DNA from: an uncultured Clostridia bacterium
GTDB lineage: Bacteria; Bacillota; Clostridia; Christensenellales; Borkfalkiaceae
Assembly: GCA_937915565.1 (NCBI GenBank)
Contig: CALDMH010000097.1
Location: 1-5,757 of the forward strand
Reading direction: 5' to 3'
DNA length: 5,757 nt
Part shown: positions 1 to 5,757 of the stretch, piece after piece
Numbering within the stretch: the stretch's first letter is position 1
Layout of the letters: every line of letters begins with the position of its first letter
Notes under the pieces: model-generated
Databases searched by the model: none
Told to the model about the DNA's origin: nothing
What the model saw: only the letters and a program-made list of their open reading frames with translations
Translations under genes and position numbers: made by a program

Positions 1-243
1 CGAAGAGGCTATCAGCTTCAAAGATATAAAGGTCTCGGCGAAATGAATCCCGAGCAGCTTTGGGATACCACTATGGACCCGCAGAAGAGAGTTCTGATGC
101 AGGTAACCATCGAGGACGCCGCCGAGGCGGAGAAACTTATAACCACGCTTATGGGCGACGATATAGACGGCAGAAAGGCTTACATCGCCGAACACGCCGA
201 TTTCAACAAAGAAGACGCCTTTATGAGTAAGGTAAACGTTTAA
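1..243 (+). CDS. parE: DNA topoisomerase type IIA subunit B, C-terminal end (ParE/GyrB), partial
   Basis: Only the last 80 codons are in the window; the gene enters from the left edge in frame 1 and ends with TAA at 241-243. The fragment carries the C-terminal signature shared by GyrB and ParE, QRYKGLGEMNPEQLW at fragment residues 7-21. It is followed by TTMDP, an IEDA segment, and a LMGDD...R.AYI.EHADF tail. In the family this region closes the TOPRIM/tail part that binds the A subunit and DNA, while the N-terminal ATPase lies outside the window. The complete enzyme would be an A2B2 cytoplasmic heterotetramer that passes one DNA duplex through another using ATP. The tail alone cannot separate GyrB from ParE. 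The symbol parE is inferred from the next gene, 14 nt downstream, which looks more like ParC than GyrA. Family confidence is high; the parE-versus-gyrB choice is moderate. Confidence 0.9.
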   Translation, partial: RRGYQLQRYKGLGEMNPEQLWDTTMDPQKRVLMQVTIEDAAEAEKLITTLMGDDIDGRKAYIAEHADFNKEDAFMSKVNV

Positions 244-248
244 GGAGG
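242..248 (+). promoter_or_regulatory. Strong Shine-Dalgarno sequence for parC
   Basis: AAGGAGG overlaps the TAA stop of the upstream topoisomerase B gene and lies 9 nt before the ATG at 258. This near-perfect anti-16S match fixes the parC start and suggests that the two subunits are made from one transcript, with ribosomes loading directly at the junction. Confidence 0.9.
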
Positions 249-257
249 ATAAAATAA

Positions 258-2702
258 ATGTCTGAAATTAAAGACGCTATAATTACAAGCCCACTCGAAG
301 ACGTCCTCCACAATTCGATGATTCCTTATGCGGAATACGTTATTCTCGACAGAGCGTTGCCGAGAGTCGAGGACGGATTAAAGCCTGTTCAAAGAAGAAT
401 TTTATATTCTATGTACGAGCAGGGAATGACGCCCGATAAGGGATATAAAAAGAGCGCAAGAGTAGTCGGCGACTGCCTTGCGAAATATCACCCGCACGGC
501 GACAGTTCGGTTTACGACGCAATGGTACGTCTTGCCCAGCCTTACAATATGAGAAACACGCTCGTTGACGGACACGGAAACTTCGGTTCTATCGACGGCG
601 ACAGCGCGGCGGCAATGAGATATACCGAGGTCAGGCTTCAACAGCTCGCCCTCGAACTTTTAACCGATATTGATAAAGACACCGTAAACTGGTCGCTCAA
701 TTTCGACGACTCGCTTAAAGAGCCCGATACGCTCCCCGGGAGATTCCCGAACCTTTTGGTGAACGGCGCGACGGGTATAGCGGTAGGACTTGCCACGAAT
801 ATCCCCACGCATAACCTTGCGGAGGTTATAGACGGCGTCGTGGCTTATCTTAACGACCCGAAAATCTCGCTCGACGAGATGATGAAAATCGTAAAAGGGC
901 CGGATTTCCCGACGGGCGGATATATAATAGCCGGTAGCGAACTGCGTACCGCTTACGAAACCGGCAAGGGGAAAATTACGCTTCGCGCAAAGATTAACAT
1001 CGAAGAGGGCGAGGGTAAAAAGAAAAACATAGTTATAACCGAACTTCCTTATCAGGTAAACAAAGCCCAGCTTTTGAAAAAGATAGCCGACCTTCAAGAG
1101 GATAACAAGGACGCTCTTGCAGGCATTGCGGATATTGCCGACGAATCCGACAGGTCGGGTATGAGAGCGGTTATAAGAGTAAGAAAGGATTACAATCCTC
1201 AACAAATACTCGATTTTCTCTTTAAGTACACGCAGTTACAATGTACTTACGGCATAAATATGGTCGCCATAGCCGATGGTAAACCCAAACTTATGGGGCT
1301 TTTGGAGATAATCAAGTATTACGTCGAGTACCAGATAAATATAGTAGTAAGAAGAACGAAATACGACCTGAACAAAGCGAAGGAAAGGGCTCATATACTC
1401 GAAGGGCTTATTATCGCCGTAAACAATATCGACGAAGTTATCAGGATAATCAAAACCTCGCCCGATACTCCTGCGGCGAAAGCGAATTTAAGAGCCGCGT
1501 TCGATCTTTCGGATAAGCAGGCGCAGGCTATCCTCGATTTAAGATTGGCGAGAATCACAAAACTCGAAGTGAACAACCTTAAAGAAGAGCTTGAAAATCT
1601 TAAAAAGCTTATCGCCGAGTTGCAGGCTATTCTCGATAGCAAGAAACTTCAAAAAGACGTAGTAAAGAAAGAAATTCTTGCGATAAGAAAAAAATACCGC
1701 GACGACAGACGTTCCGTAATCGTTACCACCGCAGACGAAATCAGCTTCGATAAAACCACGGAAAACACTTACGTGGAAAATATCGTGGTCGGATATAATC
1801 TCAACGGAGTAATAAGGAAAGTCAAGGCGGCCACCTATAAAAAGTACGCAAAGAACTCAACGCCTAACAAAGCCGAGCTTTTCGCCTTCAAGGTGGATAC
1901 CGACACTTCGTATATGATTTACGCATTTACGAATTTCGGCAACTGTTATAAGATAGACCCCGAAGCCTTGCCGGAAGCGAGCGGAGCAATGAGCGGAGGA
2001 ATCAAGTTCAACCAGCTCATAAAGAACTGCGAGAAAAACGAAGTCCCCGTTGCGTTTTACGCTGCCAAAGACGAAGATTTCCCGAGCACGAGGCTGTATT
2101 TCTTCACCAAGGGCGGAATGGTTAAACTCACGCCTTGGAGCGAATACGACGTTAAAAAGCCAGTATTCCAAGCTATTAAGCTTAAAGAGGGCGACGAACT
2201 TCTCAAAATCGAAGAAGAGATACCCGATTCTGATTTCTTCTTTGCAACGAAGAACGGCTATTGCCTGAACTGTTCAGACGAATTCCCGCAACAACTCCGC
2301 GTTGCAAGCGGCGTGAAGGGTATGGACGTTGAGGAAGGCGACGAAGTTATAACGGCAACGCAGATAAGCAAGAGTTACGATTACGAAATCGTAGTGGCAA
2401 CGTCGTTCGGAACGTTCAAAAAAGTAGACCTCGGCACTATATCGAAAACCGCGAGAGCAAGAAAGGGAGTAAGGCTCGTAGACCTCGGCATCGAAGGAAA
2501 CGAATGCGTAAGGCTTGCCGCGCCTAAAAACGAAGCGGAGAGCGTAAACCTTCTCATCGAGGACGGCGACGGTAATATTATGCACGCCCTTTCCGAGGAA
2601 CTTTCTTCCGAGAGCAGAACGACCAAAGGCAGACCGATTGCTAAACTCGGAATGTTTAAAACGGCGTTCGCCTGCTTTTTTCGGAGCGGAGATAAAAAAT
2701 AA
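258..2702 (+). CDS. parC: DNA topoisomerase IIA subunit A, topoisomerase IV-like (ParC)
   Basis: This 814-residue breakage-reunion subunit has the usual GyrA/ParC length. Residues 1 to about 500 form the DNA gate: DGLKPVQRR at 39-47, KYHPHGD at 76-82, and catalytic Tyr122 in AAMRYTE (117-124), which forms the covalent link to DNA. Ser83 and Asp87, the quinolone-pocket positions, are both present, so the classical resistance substitutions are absent. A coiled-coil C-gate with ILDLRL at 425-430 spans roughly 350-485. About 505-805 is a beta-pinwheel of six apparent blades. The first blade, around 528-538 (KKYAKNST), has no QRRGGKG-like GyrA box. Gln45 is the ParC-type residue where GyrA has His. 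Both favour a decatenating topoisomerase IV, although DGHGNFGSIDGD (104-115) is GyrA-like. The ATG at 258 is fixed by a strong Shine-Dalgarno. The last 11 bp before the stop hold A-rich codons, and a T6 tract lies at 2676-2681. Family certain; ParC versus GyrA moderately sure. Confidence 0.93.
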   Translation: MSEIKDAIITSPLEDVLHNSMIPYAEYVILDRALPRVEDGLKPVQRRILYSMYEQGMTPDKGYKKSARVVGDCLAKYHPHGDSSVYDAMVRLAQPYNMRNTLVDGHGNFGSIDGDSAAAMRYTEVRLQQLALELLTDIDKDTVNWSLNFDDSLKEPDTLPGRFPNLLVNGATGIAVGLATNIPTHNLAEVIDGVVAYLNDPKISLDEMMKIVKGPDFPTGGYIIAGSELRTAYETGKGKITLRAKINIEEGEGKKKNIVITELPYQVNKAQLLKKIADLQEDNKDALAGIADIADESDRSGMRAVIRVRKDYNPQQILDFLFKYTQLQCTYGINMVAIADGKPKLMGLLEIIKYYVEYQINIVVRRTKYDLNKAKERAHILEGLIIAVNNIDEVIRIIKTSPDTPAAKANLRAAFDLSDKQAQAILDLRLARITKLEVNNLKEELENLKKLIAELQAILDSKKLQKDVVKKEILAIRKKYRDDRRSVIVTTADEISFDKTTENTYVENIVVGYNLNGVIRKVKAATYKKYAKNSTPNKAELFAFKVDTDTSYMIYAFTNFGNCYKIDPEALPEASGAMSGGIKFNQLIKNCEKNEVPVAFYAAKDEDFPSTRLYFFTKGGMVKLTPWSEYDVKKPVFQAIKLKEGDELLKIEEEIPDSDFFFATKNGYCLNCSDEFPQQLRVASGVKGMDVEEGDEVITATQISKSYDYEIVVATSFGTFKKVDLGTISKTARARKGVRLVDLGIEGNECVRLAAPKNEAESVNLLIEDGDGNIMHALSEELSSESRTTKGRPIAKLGMFKTAFACFFRSGDKK
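2676..2681 (+). other. T6 homopolymer near the parC 3' end, possible shift site
   Basis: Six T's encode two Phe codons (parC residues 807-808) and are followed directly by C. A +1 slip moves the second Phe codon from TTT to TTC, which the same tRNA-Phe reads. The new frame then has no stop until 3424 and joins ParC to the downstream unknown protein. The tract could equally be a place where a one-base sequencing or assembly error hides, or simply be chance. Seen directly: the tract and the open +1 frame. Inferred: any shifting. Confidence 0.3.
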
Positions 2703-2704
2703 CG

Positions 2705-2722
2705 AGGCGGTAGATACCGCCT
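2705..2722 (+). repeat. Inverted repeat / hairpin just after the parC stop
   Basis: AGGCGGT and ACCGCCT form a perfect 7-bp stem around an AGAT loop, starting two bases after the parC TAA. No T-run follows (the next bases are GCGAAAATC), so it is not a standard intrinsic terminator. It may slow ribosomes or RNase at the end of parC, or be incidental to coding in the +1 frame. The stem is seen directly; any role is inference. Confidence 0.45.
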
Positions 2723-2742
2723 GCGAAAATCTTTCCGCCGAA

Positions 2743-2862
2743 AAGCCCGACGGGCGTTTGGAAATTGGAGACGATTCCGAAGAGCGTTTGAAAACGAAGA
2801 ACGGCTCCGAGGAGCGGACGACGATAAAAAACGATTCCGACGTGCAGGAAATCGGACGGGAA
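2743..2862 (+). repeat. Degenerate 30-bp (10-codon) tandem repeat
   Basis: Four 30-bp units in phase with the +1 frame read KPDGRLEIGD, DSEERLKTKN, GSEERTTIKN and DSDVQEIGRE. The second and third are clearly related, the first shares CGTTTG-AA at exactly 30 bp spacing, and the fourth is weak. Differences between units two and three include synonymous changes (GAA/GAG, CGT/CGG), as expected if the peptide is translated. The repeat encodes a charged, probably disordered segment. Confidence 0.6.
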
Positions 2863-2866
2863 AAGG
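2861..2866 (+). promoter_or_regulatory. Weak Shine-Dalgarno for the unknown gene
   Basis: AAAAGG lies 11 nt before the ATG at 2878. It is the best ribosome-binding candidate for any start in this frame, but the match is short. It supports the ATG start without excluding a longer product. Confidence 0.4.
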
Positions 2867-2877
2867 TAAAAGATAAT

Positions 2878-3426
2878 ATGGAAAAGACGAGAGCAGATAT
2901 TTTAATCGAAAAATCAAAGAAGAACTATTATTCTGCCATACAGATAATCACCGATTTATACGATAACGTGTTTTCAAAGGACAAGAGTTTTAAATACGAA
3001 AAAAGACAGCTCCTTGCCGAATACGACGAATATCTTCAAGCCGCGCTTATTAAGGTTTGCTCGGTGAGAAACAGGTTTTTATCGGACGAATTGTATTTTA
3101 TCGAGAATATAGCCGATTACGGTAAACTTGTGGAAGGCGCGGATTACACGCTTTTCGCAGGCTGCGTAAAGGATATGAGCGACAGGCTTACCGAAAGAGC
3201 GGACGAAAGACTTAAAACCGTTCCCGTGTGCTTTAAACTCGCCGGAGCGGTGGATTCTTCCAAAGGTTCGTCCTCGATGCGCGTATTGCTCGATAATACG
3301 GTGAAGATAGTTTTTAATCTTAAATTTATCGACGAAAGAGCGGATTTGAAAGATAATTCGGACGTTATCGCCGCTTTGAAAGCGGTGTATTCGTTTGCGA
3401 AGTATAACGGAATAAGTTTGAAATAA
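2878..3426 (+). CDS. Unrecognised small, mostly helical cytoplasmic protein
   Basis: From the ATG at 2878 this encodes 182 residues; I do not recognise the family. It has no signal peptide or membrane segment. Residues about 5-30, 38-66, 69-84 and 88-113 look helical and are rich in Lys, Glu, Asp, Tyr and Leu. A Ser/Gly-rich stretch DSSKGSSS (126-133) separates them from a C-terminal part with TVKIVFNLKF (141-150), probably a strand, and a last helix. The segment NRFLSDELYFIENIADYGK is faintly like helix-loop-helix units of TerB-type all-alpha domains, but that is too weak to name it. The gene lies between parC and trkA, with 17 nt before trkA, so it is probably co-transcribed. The start is uncertain: the frame is open upstream to a TTG at 2638 inside parC, and the intervening 175 bp looks coding. 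Codon use matches the neighbours, which argues for a real gene rather than a shadow. Confidence 0.8.
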   Translation: MEKTRADILIEKSKKNYYSAIQIITDLYDNVFSKDKSFKYEKRQLLAEYDEYLQAALIKVCSVRNRFLSDELYFIENIADYGKLVEGADYTLFAGCVKDMSDRLTERADERLKTVPVCFKLAGAVDSSKGSSSMRVLLDNTVKIVFNLKFIDERADLKDNSDVIAALKAVYSFAKYNGISLK

Positions 3427-3430
3427 GGAA
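3425..3430 (+). promoter_or_regulatory. Shine-Dalgarno for trkA
   Basis: AAGGAA overlaps the stop codon of the preceding gene and lies 13 nt before the trkA ATG at 3444. The spacing is somewhat long, but it is the only purine-rich match upstream and suggests co-translation from a shared transcript. Confidence 0.55.
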
Positions 3431-3443
3431 TAACGTATAATTT

Positions 3444-4814
3444 ATGAAAGTTATTATTGTCGGCGGCGGAAAAGTCGGAAAAACGATTATCCAAAGTATG
3501 CTCAAAGAAAAACACGAAGTCGTGCTCATCGATAACGACCCCGACGTCGTCGGTAACGTTACCAATCTTTACGACGTAATGGGTATTTGTGCGAACGGCA
3601 CAGAATACGAAAAACTTTTGGAAGCAGGCGCGGACAAAGCGGATTTGTTTATCTCCGTAACCGGTTCGGACGAACTTAATATGCTTTCGTGCTTTGCCGC
3701 AAAAAAAATCGGCGCGCACCACACCGTTGCGAGAGTGAGAAATTCGGAATATAACACGGCAAGTTGGGGATTTATGAAACGCCAGCTCGAAATTTCAATG
3801 GCTGTCAACCCCGAAAAACTCGCCGCGGAAGCCATTTACGATATTTTAAAACTTCCGTCCGCAACGAAGGTTGAGTCGTTCACGGCGAGAAGCTTTGAAA
3901 TGATTGAAATCACCGTTAAAAAAGGCTCGGCTATCGACGGGATAACCCTTATCGGGTTAAGAAAAAGATTTAACGAAAAATTCCTCGTTTGCGTCGTTCA
4001 AAGAGAAGACGAGGTCTTTATCCCGAACGGAACTTTCAAGCTTTTAAGCGGAGATAAAATCGGCGTTATGGTCACTAACGACGACGCTCATTCGATTTTA
4101 AAAAACTTCGGTTACGCGGCGAAAGAGGCCAAGGATATTATGCTCGTAGGAGCAAGCAAAACCGCGCTTTATCTTGCCGATATGCTGTTAAAGGGCAGGA
4201 GCAGCGTTAAAATAATCGAAAAAGACCCCGAGATTTGCGAAGAGGCGTGCGAAAAACTTTCTTCAAGAGCCACGATTGTCTGCGGCGACGGAATGAGTCA
4301 GGAAACTCTTCTCGAAGAGGGAATAAACGGACTCGACGCTCTCGTTGCGCTTACCGACAGAGACGAGGAAAATATTCTTATTTCCTTCTACGCCTTGTCG
4401 CGTAAGGTAAAAAAGGTTATAGCGAAAGTGAACAGAAACGAACTTTCGTCCATTTCCGAAAATCTCGGATTGGAAACGACGTTTTCTCCGAAAAACATCG
4501 TAGCGGATATTCTCGTAAGATACGCAAGGGCAATCGGCAACAGTATCGGCAGTAAGGTCGAAACGTTTTATAGTTTGTTCGGCGGCAATGCGGAGGCGTT
4601 GGAGTTTAACGTGGAACAAAACTTTGAGTACGCAGGCGTTCCGCTTAAAGAAATCGAGCTTAAATCCGGCATATTGATTGCGGGAATAACGAGAGGAAAC
4701 GAAGCTCTTATCCCCGGCGGCGACGATTGCATTTGCGTCGGTGATAAAGTTATCGTAATCGCAAAAGGCGAAAGGCTTTGCGATTTATCGGATATATTGA
4801 AGCGTAGATTATGA
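3444..4814 (+). CDS. trkA: Trk potassium uptake regulatory subunit TrkA
   Basis: TrkA is the cytoplasmic nucleotide-binding ring that gates the TrkH potassium channel. The 456-residue length and double architecture fit full-length TrkA: RCK_N1 at about 1-115, RCK_C1 at about 140-220, RCK_N2 at about 230-350 and RCK_C2 at about 372-456. The first Rossmann fold begins with MKVIIVGGGKVG, its glycine motif at 7-12 and the ribose-binding acid Asp30 in LIDNDP. ANGTEYEKLLEAG (50-62) and ADLFISVTGSDELN (66-79) follow the usual RCK order. The second Rossmann fold starts at DIMLVGASKTA (231-241) with acidic IIEKDP at 257-262. Its glycine motif ends in Ala241 rather than Gly, so nucleotide binding there may be weaker. 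RCK_C1 includes the LRKRFNEKFLVCVV stretch (172-185); RCK_C2 includes ILIAGITRGNEALIPGGDD (410-428). The stop overlaps the trkH start by four bases. Family identification is very secure; the nucleotide preference (NAD(H) or ATP/ADP) cannot be read from the sequence. Confidence 0.96.
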   Translation: MKVIIVGGGKVGKTIIQSMLKEKHEVVLIDNDPDVVGNVTNLYDVMGICANGTEYEKLLEAGADKADLFISVTGSDELNMLSCFAAKKIGAHHTVARVRNSEYNTASWGFMKRQLEISMAVNPEKLAAEAIYDILKLPSATKVESFTARSFEMIEITVKKGSAIDGITLIGLRKRFNEKFLVCVVQREDEVFIPNGTFKLLSGDKIGVMVTNDDAHSILKNFGYAAKEAKDIMLVGASKTALYLADMLLKGRSSVKIIEKDPEICEEACEKLSSRATIVCGDGMSQETLLEEGINGLDALVALTDRDEENILISFYALSRKVKKVIAKVNRNELSSISENLGLETTFSPKNIVADILVRYARAIGNSIGSKVETFYSLFGGNAEALEFNVEQNFEYAGVPLKEIELKSGILIAGITRGNEALIPGGDDCICVGDKVIVIAKGERLCDLSDILKRRL

Positions 4815-5757
4815 ATTACAGAATGATTTTTTCAACAGCCGGTAAGGTTGTCGTAACTATCGGATTGTTGCTTATATTGCCGCTTCTGACGGCTTTTATA
4901 TGCGCCGAATGGAGATGCGCTCTTGCCTTTGGTTTGACGGCTCTCGGCGCGGTTATCGTCGGCGGCGCAATGGTTTTTGCTTTTAAACCGAGAAATATGA
5001 TTTTTTTCTCGAAAGAAGGGTTTATAACCGTTGCCGTTTGTTGGATGGCCGCTTCGGTCGTCGGGGCTGTTCCTCTCGTTGCGAGCGGAGAATTTCCGAC
5101 TTTTATAGACGCGCTGTTTGAAATCGTCAGCGGACTTACGACGACGGGAGCTTCCGTCGTCCCGAAAGTAGAGGAACTTTCAAAATCGATTCTTTTCTGG
5201 CGTTCGTTTTCACATTGGATAGGCGGTATGGGCGTTATCGTTTTCGTTATGGCCGTAACCGCGAGAGCTCCGGACAGGTCGATGCACATTTTAAGAGCCG
5301 AAATGCCCGGACCGATTGTAGATAAACTCGTTCCGAGGTCCAAGGACACCGCGAAAATTCTTTACCTTATTTATATGGGTATGACGGTTGCGATGGTTAT
5401 CGCGTTGCTTTGCACGGGAATGTCCTTTTTCGATAGTTTGCTTCACGCGTTCGGAACTGCGGGAACGGGCGGATTCGGAATAAAAAACGATAGTCTGGCA
5501 AGTTATTCGGCGGCGTCGCAATGGGTGATAACCGTCGGAATGTTTCTTTTCAGCGTAAACTTTAACCTTTATTACCTCATATTGATAGGAAAAGTTAAAT
5601 CGGCGTTGAAAAGCACGGAATTGCACGTTTTTACGGGCATAGTCGTCGTTTCTACGGCAGTGGTGGTTTTAAATATAGCGAGTAGTTTCGCGTCGTTCGG
5701 TGACGCTTTGAGAACGGCCGCGTTTCAGGTTTGCGCAATCGTTTCAACTACGGGTTT
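4811..5757 (+). CDS. trkH: Trk potassium uptake channel subunit TrkH, 3' end missing
   Basis: TrkH is the inner-membrane potassium-translocating subunit, built from four M1-P-M2 units and gated by TrkA. The window holds 315 complete codons of a family usually near 450-490 residues; the gene runs off the right edge. Selectivity-filter segments are visible at the expected places: TTTGAS (110-115) for P1, GTAGTGGF (215-222) for P2, and VSTTG at 311-315 for P3, where the window ends. SHWIGGMGV (134-142) after P1 is also typical. Hydrophobic segments lie at about 13-32, 37-58, 70-92, 134-152, 184-203, 237-259 and 271-292. The ATG at 4811 lies in an ATGA overlap with the trkA stop. No strong Shine-Dalgarno precedes it, so translation probably depends on ribosomes finishing trkA. 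A second ATG at 4823 is possible but less likely. No frameshift is seen. The KtrB relative is the only serious alternative; the two-RCK TrkA partner favours TrkH. Confidence 0.95.
   Translation, partial: MNYRMIFSTAGKVVVTIGLLLILPLLTAFICAEWRCALAFGLTALGAVIVGGAMVFAFKPRNMIFFSKEGFITVAVCWMAASVVGAVPLVASGEFPTFIDALFEIVSGLTTTGASVVPKVEELSKSILFWRSFSHWIGGMGVIVFVMAVTARAPDRSMHILRAEMPGPIVDKLVPRSKDTAKILYLIYMGMTVAMVIALLCTGMSFFDSLLHAFGTAGTGGFGIKNDSLASYSAASQWVITVGMFLFSVNFNLYYLILIGKVKSALKSTELHVFTGIVVVSTAVVVLNIASSFASFGDALRTAAFQVCAIVSTTG

Larger units (their letters stand above)
2683..2877 (+). other. Coding-like +1-frame segment linking parC to the unknown gene
   Basis: This 195-bp stretch overlaps the last 20 bases of parC and reaches the ATG of the next gene. 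It is open in the frame of that gene, +1 relative to parC, with no stop; the open frame extends upstream to a TTG at 2638 within parC. Translated, it is hydrophilic and charged (for example NNEAVD and SEERLKTKN), with codon choices like the neighbouring genes (GAC, TCC, GAG, AAC). GyrA and ParC proteins often end in a charged disordered tail, so this could be a tail reached by a frame change. It could also be an N-terminal extension of the unknown protein starting at TTG 2638, 2758 or 2788 or GTG 2842, or untranslated decayed sequence. None of these alternative starts has a good Shine-Dalgarno. Which reading is right cannot be settled here. Confidence 0.5.

Noticed and set aside
402..1205. Long open frames on the - strand opposite parC (402-641 and 660-1205)
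   Set aside because: They lie opposite strongly conserved topoisomerase codons, have no ribosome binding site support and encode no recognisable protein. They are shadows of parC.
2050..2268. 72-codon + strand open frame inside parC
   Set aside because: It is in a different frame from the well-matched pinwheel domain, has no Shine-Dalgarno and its product resembles nothing.
2703..2877. Intrinsic terminator or promoter in the parC-to-unknown-gene interval
   Set aside because: The only hairpin lacks a T-tract, and no paired -35/-10 hexamers stand out. The interval is better explained as coding-like sequence.
3371..3385. Perfect inverted repeat CCGCTTT-G-AAAGCGG near the end of the unknown gene
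   Set aside because: It lies inside the coding sequence, has almost no loop and no T-run follows, so it is not a terminator. It is also explained by codons for Ala-Leu-Lys-Ala.
3436..3441. Exact TATAAT just upstream of trkA, resembling a -10 box
   Set aside because: Transcription from it would begin at about the trkA ATG or inside the gene. No TTGACA-like hexamer lies about 17 bp upstream; the nearest, TTGAAA at 3418, is only 12 bp away. Probably AT-rich chance sequence.
4816..5626. Open frames on the - strand opposite trkH (4816-5349 and 5291-5626)
   Set aside because: The + strand encodes clear TrkH filter motifs throughout this stretch, so the antisense frames are by-products of its base composition.

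Overview
This window holds five genes, all on the + strand and closely packed: the 3' end of a type IIA topoisomerase B subunit (parE/gyrB), a complete A subunit (best called parC), an unrecognised small protein gene, a complete two-RCK trkA, and the 5' two thirds of trkH. There is no tRNA, rRNA, mobile element or CRISPR array, and no gene-free stretch longer than 300 bases. The strong AAGGAGG ribosome binding site, the frequent AGA and ATA codons, the short spacers and the protein flavour suggest a Bacillota/Clostridia-type bacterium, plausibly an uncultured anaerobe. That placement is an inference from style, not from a marker gene.

Region 1 (1-2702) is a topoisomerase pair. The B subunit ends at 243 and the A subunit starts 14 nt later behind a near-perfect Shine-Dalgarno sequence. 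The A subunit has the catalytic tyrosine and the quinolone-pocket Ser and Asp at the same residue numbers as E. coli GyrA. However, it has the ParC-type Gln in DGLKPVQRR and lacks a GyrA box in the first pinwheel blade. A topoisomerase IV (decatenase) assignment is therefore favoured over gyrase, without being proven.

Region 2 (2703-3426) is the least ordinary part. After the parC stop there is a hairpin, then about 175 bp that look coding in the +1 frame relative to parC. This stretch carries a degenerate 10-codon repeat and runs without a stop into an unrecognised 182-residue protein whose first plausible ATG is at 2878. The reading frame is open back past the parC stop, so the small gene may have a longer N-terminus, overlap parC, or be joined to parC by a +1 shift (biological or a one-base sequence error) at a T6 tract near the parC end.

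Region 3 (3444-5757) is a Trk potassium uptake pair. TrkA is the cytoplasmic nucleotide-binding regulator and TrkH the membrane channel subunit. They overlap by ATGA, so they are probably translationally coupled. TrkH runs off the window at its third selectivity-filter segment.

The overall arrangement (parE-parC-unknown-trkA-trkH) looks like one transcription unit or two abutting ones. No convincing internal promoter or intrinsic terminator was seen. I did not find strong evidence of a new biological system; the parC/unknown-gene junction is the best candidate for a second look.
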